From Pseudomonadales bacterium (lineage in GTDB: Bacteria; Pseudomonadota; Gammaproteobacteria; Pseudomonadales; Azotimanducaceae): a DNA stretch of 64,000 bases. Positions within the stretch are counted from its first letter, which is position 1; every line of letters begins with the position of its first letter. Location: assembly GCA_022825925.1 (NCBI GenBank), contig JAJDVW010000022.1, forward strand, positions 124,001 to 188,000, in the 5' to 3' direction. The position numbers and the translations under genes were made by a program. The notes below the pieces were generated by a model. The model was not told where the DNA came from, made no database searches, and was given only the letters and a program-made list of their open reading frames with translations. Of the stretch, positions 57,717 to 64,000 are shown piece by piece.

Positions 57717-58499
57717 GTGGCGGAATACCTGTCGGACGAAGAAGTAACGGAGCGGCTGAAGCGCTGGTGGTCGGAGAACGGTACCGGCCTCCTGGTCGGC
57801 ATCGTCCTGGCGATCGGCGGCGTCGTCGGCTGGCGGTGGTTCGACGGGTGGCGCGTCGAGCGCGCGGAGGCCGCGTCGGACCGATACGCCGAGTACACGG
57901 AAGCCCGCGCGGCGGGGGAGGACGTCACGGACGTCGCGGCGCACATCGCCGAAGAGTTCCCGGACTCCGCCTATCGCGTCTTCACGCTCCTGCACCAGGC
58001 CAGGGACGCGGTCGAGGGCGAGGAATGGGAGAGCGCCGCGGACCTCCTTCGCCAGTCCGTGGACATCGCCTCGGAGAGCGTGCTGCAGGACGTGGCCCGC
58101 GTTCGCCTGGCGCGCGTGCTGCACCAGCTCGAGCGGCCCGAGGACGCGCTTGCCGTACTGCGCGAAGTGGACGGCCAGGGGTTCGCCGCCACGGTGGCGG
58201 AGCTCACCGGGGACATAGAGTTGCGCCGGGGTGCGCTCCCGGCGGCCCGCGCGGCCTACCAGGCCGCCCTCGACGAGACGGGCGCGGGGCAGGGCGGCGT
58301 GCTGCTGCGGCTCAAGCTCGCGAGCGTCCCGCGCGAAGCGGCGGACGACGGGGCGGCGTCGGAAGCCCCCGCTCCGGCGCCTTCGGAAGAGGCCGCCGCT
58401 GACGATGCGGACGAGCCGGCGGCGACGGTGGATTCGGAGGAAACGGAGGAAATGGAGGAAACGGGGGAAATGGAGGAAACGGCGGAGGCTGACGAGTGA
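57717..58499 (+). CDS. yfgM: YfgM/ancillary SecYEG translocon subunit
   Basis: 260 aa from a GTG at 57717, selected because the family start VAEYLSDEEVTERLKRWW follows. One membrane helix (~residues 22-40, GLLVGIVLAIGGVVGWRWF) and a periplasmic TPR-like domain (YRVFTLLHQARDAVEG, ARVRLARVLHQLERPEDAL). The tail is a low-complexity acidic repeat (EETEEMEETGEMEET). YfgM works with PpiD at the Sec translocon. Overlaps bamB by GTGA. Confidence 0.93.
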   Translation: MAEYLSDEEVTERLKRWWSENGTGLLVGIVLAIGGVVGWRWFDGWRVERAEAASDRYAEYTEARAAGEDVTDVAAHIAEEFPDSAYRVFTLLHQARDAVEGEEWESAADLLRQSVDIASESVLQDVARVRLARVLHQLERPEDALAVLREVDGQGFAATVAELTGDIELRRGALPAARAAYQAALDETGAGQGGVLLRLKLASVPREAADDGAASEAPAPAPSEEAAADDADEPAATVDSEETEEMEETGEMEETAEADE

Positions 58500-59746
58500 T
58501 CGCGCGGGTCCGCATTCATCCACTTTGCCTGGCGCTGCTGGCGCCGCTGTTCCTCGTCACGGGCTGCACTTGGTTCGACTGGCTGCCCTGGATCGGCGAC
58601 GACGAGGAAGACGACGACAAGGCGGACGAACCGACGCCCCTGGTCGAGTTCCCCGCCGAAGCGGATATCGAGCGCGTGTGGCGCGCCAGCATCGGTGACG
58701 GCCTCGGGCGGAAGTACCTGCGTCTCAACCCCGCGGTCGTGGCGGACCGCGTCTACGCGGCGGACGCGTACGGCGTCGTCGAGGCCCGCAACCGGTTCGA
58801 CGGCCGGCGCCTGTGGCGCGTCCAGGTCGACGAGCCGGACTCGCGGGCGTTCTACAAGTTCTGGGACCGGCGCGACCCGGCGTTCCTGACGGGCGGCGTG
58901 GGCGTCGGCGACGGGCGCGTGCTGGTCGGCACGACCCGCGGCGAGGTGATCGCGCTCGACGCCGCGGACGGCCGCGTCCTGTGGCGGAGCCCGGTGAGCA
59001 GCGAAGTGCTGGCCCGCCCGGTGGCCGACGACGACATCGTCGTCGTGCAGACCGGCGACGGGCGCATCACGCTGCTCGAAGGGGACGACGGGGCGCTGCG
59101 CTGGAGCTTCGACACCCAGGTGCCCGTGCTCACGCTGCGCGGCACGGCGGCGCCCGTGCTGCGCGACGGACTGGTGTACGCGGGCTTCGCGACCGGGAAG
59201 ATCGTCGCCATCCGGGCGGAGGACGGCCAGCCCGTGTGGGAGCAGCGCGTGATGCTCCCCGAGGGGCGCTCGGAGCTCGACCGCATGGTGGACGTCGACA
59301 GCACGCCGCTGGTCGGACGCAGCTTCATCTTCGCCGTCAGCTACCAGGGACGCATCCGGGCCTTTCGGCGCAGCGACGGAGCGCCGATCTGGGAGCAGGA
59401 CGCCTCCTCGTTCCTGGACCTCGCCGAGGGGTACGGACAGGTCTACGTGGTCTCCGAGGACGATGTCGTGCGCGCCATCGACCAGGGCGACGCCGTCGTG
59501 GTGTGGGAGCAGGAGGCGTTGCGCAACCGGCGTCTGTCGAGCCCGCTCGCGTTCGGCAACTACGTCCTGGTCGGCGACGACGAAGGCTACCTGCATGTGA
59601 TCGCTCAGAGTGATGGCCGCTTCGTCGCCCGCCGCAAGATCGGCGGCAGCGGGCTGCGCTCCGGAATGATAGAGGCGGACGGCACCGTGTACGTGCTGAG
59701 CAACGACGGTCGCCTGGAGGCGCTGGAGATCCGGCGCCGGGGATGA
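58496..59746 (+). CDS. bamB: outer-membrane assembly lipoprotein BamB
   Basis: 416 aa, GTG start. Signal with lipobox LVTGC, then an eight-bladed PQQ-like beta-propeller with repeated G-x-V-x-A-x-D/R patterns (RVLVGTTRGEVIALDAADGR, LVYAGFATGKIVAIRAEDGQPVW). Part of the BAM complex inserting outer-membrane proteins, such as the TonB receptor in this window. Between yfgM and der as in E. coli. Confidence 0.96.
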   Translation: MIARVRIHPLCLALLAPLFLVTGCTWFDWLPWIGDDEEDDDKADEPTPLVEFPAEADIERVWRASIGDGLGRKYLRLNPAVVADRVYAADAYGVVEARNRFDGRRLWRVQVDEPDSRAFYKFWDRRDPAFLTGGVGVGDGRVLVGTTRGEVIALDAADGRVLWRSPVSSEVLARPVADDDIVVVQTGDGRITLLEGDDGALRWSFDTQVPVLTLRGTAAPVLRDGLVYAGFATGKIVAIRAEDGQPVWEQRVMLPEGRSELDRMVDVDSTPLVGRSFIFAVSYQGRIRAFRRSDGAPIWEQDASSFLDLAEGYGQVYVVSEDDVVRAIDQGDAVVVWEQEALRNRRLSSPLAFGNYVLVGDDEGYLHVIAQSDGRFVARRKIGGSGLRSGMIEADGTVYVLSNDGRLEALEIRRRG

Positions 59747-61131
59747 CCGTCGTCGCGCTGGTGGGGCGCCCCAACGTCGGGAAATCCACCCTGTTCAACC
59801 GGCTCACGGGGACGCGGGACGCGCTCGTCGCCAACCGTCCGGGACTCACCCGCGACCGCCGCTACGGACGCATGGACATCGCGGGGCGCAACGTCGCCGT
59901 GGTCGACACCGGAGGCCTCAAGGGCGACGAGGGCGCGATGTCCGAGGTCGTGACCGCCCAGGCCCACGCGGCGATCGCCGAAGCGGCGCTCGTCGTGCTC
60001 CTGGTCGACGCGCGCGACGGACGCACGGCGACGGACGAGGAGATCGTCGCGGACCTGCGCAAGCGCGGCGCCGCGATGCTGCTCGTCGCCAACAAGATCG
60101 ACGGCGTCCCGCCCGAGGCCGCCGTCGGCGACTTCGCGGCGCTGGGCCTCGGCGCGCCGCTCATGATCTCCGCGACCCAGGGCAGGGGAATGGCGGGGCT
60201 GCGGGACGCCGTGGCCGACCTCCTCCCCGACGACGATCTGCCGGACGAGAGTGCCGCGGCGCCGGGCCCGCGCGTCGCGGTCGTGGGACGTCCGAACGTA
60301 GGCAAGTCCACCCTCTTCAACCGGCTGCTGGGCGACGAGCGGCAGGTGGTGTCCGACGAGCCGGGCACCACGCGCGACGCCATCGAGGCGCCGTTCGAGC
60401 GGGACGGGCGGCCGTACGTGCTGATCGACACGGCCGGCGTGCGCCGCCGGGGGCGGGTGTCCGACTTCGTGGAGAAGTTCTCGGTCGTCAAGTCCCTGGA
60501 CGCGATGGACCGCGCGGACGTCGCCTTCGTACTCGTCGACGCCCGGGAGGGCATCGTCGAGCAGGACCTGCACCTGATCGGCTACACGGCGGACGCCGGC
60601 ACGGGGGTCGTGCTGGTGGTGAACAAGTGGGACGGACTCTCCGCCGCGGAGCGCGCCGATGTCCGAAGCGGTCTCGACCGGCGCCTGGTCTTCGCGCCGT
60701 GGGTCCCGGTGGCGTTCGTCTCCGCCTTGCACGGCAGCGGCGTCGGGAGCCTCATGCGGACGGTGGACGAGGTCCATGCCGCGGGGACGCTCGAGACCTC
60801 GGCCACCGCACTGACCGAAATCCTGGAGCGGGCCGTGGCGGACCATCCGCCGCCGAGCGTGGGCGGGCGGGCCGTCAAGCTGCGCTACGCGCACCGCGCG
60901 GGTTCGCATCCGCCGACCATCGTCGTGCACGGCAACCGGACCGACGCGCTGCCCGCGTCCTACGTGCGGTACCTCGAGAACGTGTATCGCGAGGCGCTGG
61001 GGATGGTCGGGATGCCGGTCCGGATCTCGCTCCGGACGGGCGAGAACCCCTACGCGGGAAAGCGCAACGAACTCACGCGCCGCCAGCGGCTGCACCGCAA
61101 GCGAGTGATCCGGCGCGACCGCGGTCGCTGA
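59743..61131 (+). CDS. der: ribosome biogenesis GTPase Der
   Basis: 462 aa, ATG overlapping the bamB stop. Two GTPase domains, each with GRPNVGKSTLFNRL, DTGG/DTAG and NKID/NKWD motifs, and a C-terminal KH-like domain (KLRYAHRAGSHPPTIVVHGN, YAGKRNELTRRQ). Needed for 50S maturation. The last gene of the plus-strand operon. Confidence 0.97.
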   Translation: MTVVALVGRPNVGKSTLFNRLTGTRDALVANRPGLTRDRRYGRMDIAGRNVAVVDTGGLKGDEGAMSEVVTAQAHAAIAEAALVVLLVDARDGRTATDEEIVADLRKRGAAMLLVANKIDGVPPEAAVGDFAALGLGAPLMISATQGRGMAGLRDAVADLLPDDDLPDESAAAPGPRVAVVGRPNVGKSTLFNRLLGDERQVVSDEPGTTRDAIEAPFERDGRPYVLIDTAGVRRRGRVSDFVEKFSVVKSLDAMDRADVAFVLVDAREGIVEQDLHLIGYTADAGTGVVLVVNKWDGLSAAERADVRSGLDRRLVFAPWVPVAFVSALHGSGVGSLMRTVDEVHAAGTLETSATALTEILERAVADHPPPSVGGRAVKLRYAHRAGSHPPTIVVHGNRTDALPASYVRYLENVYREALGMVGMPVRISLRTGENPYAGKRNELTRRQRLHRKRVIRRDRGR

Positions 61132-61157
61132 ACGCTCCTTGCCAGCAGGCTGCCAGG

Positions 61158-61937
61158 TCACTCGCCGGTGGCGAGGCCGGCGAGGATCTCCGCGAGCGCG
61201 TCCGGGTCCACCTTCGCCCCGTGCAGGCTCACCGTCCAGTGCAGGTGGGGTCCCGTGGCGCGGCCGGTCGCCCCGACGAGCCCGATCTCGCCGCCCCGCG
61301 GGAGCTCGTCGCCTTCCTCGACGCGGATCTCGTCGAGGTGGCAGTACATCGTCACCAGTCCCTCGCCGTGGTCCACCATGACGGTGTTGCCGTTGAAGAA
61401 GAAGTCGCCGGTCACGAGGACGCGGCCCGGCGCGGGGGCGTGGATGGGCGTACCGGTGTCGGCGGCGATGTCCAGCCCGGAGTGCGGGCTGCGGGGCTCG
61501 CCGTTCAGGATGCGGCGGCGGCCGAAGGGGCTCGAAACCACCCCGGGCAGGGGCCGCAGGAAGGGATGGGGGTCGCCCCGCCGCGGGCCGACGACGCCGT
61601 AGGCGTGCCCCATCAGCGCGGCCTCCCGGCGGTAGCGCGCGAGGTCTTCCGGCAGCGGGTTCACGTGGCGCGGGTTCGGGATCGTGAGACGCTGTACCGG
61701 GTACTCCTTCGGGGTGACCTCGAACGGCGCCTGCCAGGCAGTCCCGTCCGTGCGCTCCACCAGGAGTTCGTACCGGCCGGCGGCGGTGTCGAGGGGCAGC
61801 CCGACAATGGCGTGGCCGCGGTACAGCCACGCGGGCCGGTCCTCGAAGCGCGCCTCGGCGGCATCGGTTCCAACGGGGATGGCGACCACGCCGCCAGGCA
61901 CGGTCGCCACGGCGAGGAGCAGGGCGAACAGGGTCAT
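61158..61937 (-). CDS. M23-family peptidase (LytM), secreted
   Basis: 259 aa. Signal peptide TLFALLLAVATVPGGVVA; a short N-terminal Ig-like segment; then the zinc peptidase with SPFGRRRILNGEPRSPHSGLDIAA (HxxxD) and GPHLHW (HxH). All zinc ligands are present, so a peptidoglycan endopeptidase is expected. It overlaps xseA by ATGA and ends convergent with der, 26 nt apart. Confidence 0.93.
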   Translation of the reverse strand: MTLFALLLAVATVPGGVVAIPVGTDAAEARFEDRPAWLYRGHAIVGLPLDTAAGRYELLVERTDGTAWQAPFEVTPKEYPVQRLTIPNPRHVNPLPEDLARYRREAALMGHAYGVVGPRRGDPHPFLRPLPGVVSSPFGRRRILNGEPRSPHSGLDIAADTGTPIHAPAPGRVLVTGDFFFNGNTVMVDHGEGLVTMYCHLDEIRVEEGDELPRGGEIGLVGATGRATGPHLHWTVSLHGAKVDPDALAEILAGLATGE

Positions 61938-63370
61938 CGTCGATCCTCCACAGGTGCATCGGCCGCTGGCTCGACCTCGCCGCGGGCGAGCGCTGCGGCA
62001 TCCTCGACGCGGCCCTCCGTCACGGTGGCGGCCACGGTGCCGGAAGCCAGGTGGGCATGAATGGGCTCGCCGGCGGCGAGGCCACCCGCGTCGTTCACCA
62101 CGGCGCCCCAGCGCGTCCCGTCCGGGCGGGAGACGATCGCGTAACCACGATCCAGGGTCGCGAGGGGGCTGACGGCGTGCAGCGTGCGCACCGTTCCGCT
62201 CAGCGCACGCCGGGCGATGTCCACCCGGCGGCGCGCCCCCGTGGCGAGCGCGTCGAGCCCGCGCCGCGTACGCTCCCGAGCGGCGTCGATGGCCAGTGCC
62301 GGATTCGAGCGGTAGAGCAACCTGCGCGTCGCCGCGAGGCGCCCGCGGGGCGCGGCCACGCGCTCCGCCATGGCCCGGCCCAGGCGTTCGCGCAGGTCGT
62401 CCGCGCGCTGCATCTGCTGTTCGAGGGCGCGCACCGGGTCTACCAGCCGCCCCGACGCGGCGCGCAGCCGGACGCGCTCGAGGCCGATGCGCTCCTGCAT
62501 GCGGGCGGACAGCCGCGTCTCGGATCCGGCGAGCCGCCGGAGCAGGTCTTCACGCTCGGGGGCGATGAGTTCCGCCGCCGCGGAGGGCGTGGCGGCGCGC
62601 CGGTCGGCAACGAGGTCGGCGATCGTGACATCGACCTCGTGGCCGACGGCCGAGACCACCGGGATCGCGCATGCCGCGATGCGGCGGGCGACGGCTTCCG
62701 AGTTGAAGGCCGCGAGGTCTTCGAGGGAACCGCCGCCGCGGGTGAGCAGGAGCAGGTCCGGGCGCTCGGCGGTCCGTTGGGCCCGGTCGAGTGCGGCGAC
62801 GATCTGTGACACCGCCTCGGGCCCCTGGACGGCGACCGGGAAGCAGGTTACTTCCACACACGGGAAGCGCCGCCGCAAGACCGCCAGCACGTCCTGGAGG
62901 GCCGCCCCGGACAGGGAACTCACGACGCCGACGTGCCCAGGGAACGCCGGCAGCGGCCGCTTGCGCTCCGCGGCGAAGAGGCCTTCGCGCTCGAGCCGTC
63001 CGCGCAATCGGTCGAATGCGGCCCGCAGGGCGCCTTCGCCGGCGGGCTCGATGTGGTCGACGATGCCCTGGAACTCGCCGCGCCCCTCGTACAGCGAGAG
63101 ACGGCAGCGGACGAGGACGCGCATGCCGTCGCCGATGCGCGTCCGCACGAAGCGGTTGCGGCTCGCGAACATCACGCAACGCAACTGCGCCCGGGCGTCC
63201 GCGAGGCTGAAGTACCAGTGACCCGAAGCCGGACGGCGCAGGTTCGACACCTCGCCCTCCACCCAGACGACCGGGAAGGTCTCCTCGATCGCCAGGCGCG
63301 CGGCGGCGGTCAGTTCGCTGACCGCGTAGACGTGGCGTACGTTGGACGCTTCGAAAAGGTCCCCCGTCAT
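61934..63370 (-). CDS. xseA: exodeoxyribonuclease VII large subunit
   Basis: 478 aa. N-terminal OB fold (VWVEGEVSNLRRPASGHWYFSL), catalytic domain (FPGHVGVVSSLSGAALQDVL, LLLTRGGGSLEDLAAFN, SAVGHEVDVTIADLVADRRA), long coiled-coil and a C-terminal DRGYAIVSRPDG segment. Degrades single-stranded DNA with XseB, whose gene is not nearby. It is followed by an extra ~45-residue Glu/Ala-rich tail. Confidence 0.96.
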   Translation of the reverse strand: MTGDLFEASNVRHVYAVSELTAAARLAIEETFPVVWVEGEVSNLRRPASGHWYFSLADARAQLRCVMFASRNRFVRTRIGDGMRVLVRCRLSLYEGRGEFQGIVDHIEPAGEGALRAAFDRLRGRLEREGLFAAERKRPLPAFPGHVGVVSSLSGAALQDVLAVLRRRFPCVEVTCFPVAVQGPEAVSQIVAALDRAQRTAERPDLLLLTRGGGSLEDLAAFNSEAVARRIAACAIPVVSAVGHEVDVTIADLVADRRAATPSAAAELIAPEREDLLRRLAGSETRLSARMQERIGLERVRLRAASGRLVDPVRALEQQMQRADDLRERLGRAMAERVAAPRGRLAATRRLLYRSNPALAIDAARERTRRGLDALATGARRRVDIARRALSGTVRTLHAVSPLATLDRGYAIVSRPDGTRWGAVVNDAGGLAAGEPIHAHLASGTVAATVTEGRVEDAAALARGEVEPAADAPVEDRR

Positions 63371-63397
63371 GCGGCCCGCCCGTCCGAGGGCCGGGCG

Positions 63398-64000
63398 TCA
63401 CGCATAGATGTTGTCGCCGACGCCGATCATGCGCCGGTTGCCCTTGAGGTTCCCGGGCGCGTCGGGGCCGTCACGGTCTGTGGGATAGGGGTGCCACAGG
63501 CCGAGCAGGTCCTCGAGTTCGGGGTACTTCTCGAGGAAGCCCCGGTTGTCGCCCTCGCGGATCACCTCGCTCCAGGTATGGATCGGCTGGAGATAGCTGC
63601 GTCCGTAGATGAAGGGCAGGGTGATGCGCATGCCTTCCGTGGTGCGGGGACGGGAGCCGTGCCACAGGCTGCCATGCCAGATGGCCAGCGAACCGGCTTT
63701 CCCGGAGAGGGAGACCGGCTGCACGGGCGCGCCTTCCTCCCACCACAGCGCCTCGTCGGGGCGGGGCATGCGACCCCAGCGATGGCTGCCGGGGACCAGC
63801 ACGGTCGGACCGTCCTCGGGCCCGTTGTAGTCGGTGAGGAGCCACGAGAGGTTGATGAGCTGCGCCCATTCCGGCAGCGGCGACGGCACGCCGTGGGTGT
63901 CGGTGTGCAGGCGCATGTAGCCGCCGGTGTCCTGGCGGTACTCGCCGCCGTCGCGCGTCTTGACGATCGCGGGCGTGCCCTGCAGGACGACGTTGCGCCC
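63398..64000 (-). CDS. phytanoyl-CoA dioxygenase family protein (5' end off window)
   Basis: 201 codons visible; the frame is open through the right edge, so the N-terminus is missing. Reads RDGGEYRQDTGGYMRLHTDT (HxD iron ligands), TVLVPGSHRWGRMP, and the distal His in WHGSLWHGSRPRTTEGMRIT, then YGRSYLQPIHTW. Fe(II)/2-oxoglutarate oxygenase, substrate unknown. The long substrate-lid insert (WWEEGAPVQPVSLSG) and C-terminal extension differ from the other PhyH copies in the window. Confidence 0.9.
   Translation of the reverse strand, partial: GRNVVLQGTPAIVKTRDGGEYRQDTGGYMRLHTDTHGVPSPLPEWAQLINLSWLLTDYNGPEDGPTVLVPGSHRWGRMPRPDEALWWEEGAPVQPVSLSGKAGSLAIWHGSLWHGSRPRTTEGMRITLPFIYGRSYLQPIHTWSEVIREGDNRGFLEKYPELEDLLGLWHPYPTDRDGPDAPGNLKGNRRMIGVGDNIYA

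Noticed and set aside
59605-62001. 798-aa minus ORF antisense to der
   Set aside because: Shadow frame; the true minus-strand genes here are the M23 peptidase and xseA in other frames.

Overview
The window is GC-rich chromosomal DNA, most likely from an uncultivated gammaproteobacterium. The evidence is gene order: queA-tgt-yajC-secD-secF, suhB diverging from trmJ with iscR-iscS close by, and ndk-rlmN-rodZ-hisS-yfgM-bamB-der followed by an M23 peptidase and xseA. Start codons are often GTG or TTG, stop/start overlaps (ATGA, GTGA) are common, and the high GC produces very long shadow ORFs on opposite strands. I cannot place it below class level. The many phytanoyl-CoA dioxygenase (PhyH) genes, a DUF3604 lipoprotein, a two-gene molybdenum oxidoreductase and a sulfolipid gene pair suggest a marine or host-associated heterotroph (inference).

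Region by region. 0-4 kb (minus): a GT8 glycosyltransferase next to UDP-sulfoquinovose synthase (sqdD/sqdB-like sulfolipid module), an RDD membrane protein and a thiolase-fold protein. 3.9-9 kb (plus): malate synthase G, two GNAT-like proteins, a homocysteine S-methyltransferase-family protein. 9-13.2 kb: a decayed Stf0 sulfotransferase, a PIN remnant, an SDR, an unknown gene, a rhomboid plus M50 protease pair, then a field of palindromes and IS256/IS630 fragments. 13.2-16.2 kb: a HEPN protein with a small overlapping partner, an SDR, an enoyl-CoA hydratase, then VOC and PhyH fragments. 16.3-19.2 kb: an orphan YejA-like binding protein and a VapBC pair whose toxin has an extra C-terminal half. 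19.3-25.3 kb: a minus-strand enolase-superfamily/hydrolase/broken FAD oxidoreductase operon diverging from an isoquinoline-oxidoreductase-like pair. 25.4-30.4 kb: a MOSC protein, an APH-fold kinase, a PhyH gene, an amidase cut by one in-frame TAG, an orphan truncated antitoxin.

30.4-35.6 kb holds the most unusual set: a secreted Calx-beta protein, a PAS domain fused through one membrane segment to a HlyD/MacA-type adaptor, a secreted cyanovirin-like protein and a MacB-type transporter. 35.6-42.5 kb is an accessory segment with a PhyH gene, a sugar isomerase-like gene, a DUF3604 lipoprotein, an inverted partial copy of the PhyH 3' end and a lower-GC TonB-dependent receptor, ending beside tRNA-Leu(CAA).

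43-64 kb is mostly core housekeeping: queuosine synthesis, Sec export, inositol-phosphatase SuhB, tRNA methylation, Fe-S assembly, nucleotide balance, rRNA/tRNA modification, cell shape, histidyl-tRNA synthetase, outer-membrane assembly, ribosome GTPase Der and exonuclease VII. Accessory inserts (a VapBC pair; a broken PIN-like gene with an RNA ligase) sit between core genes. A fourth PhyH gene runs off the right edge. Genome decay is widespread, with at least ten broken genes or fragments, most in the first 41 kb.
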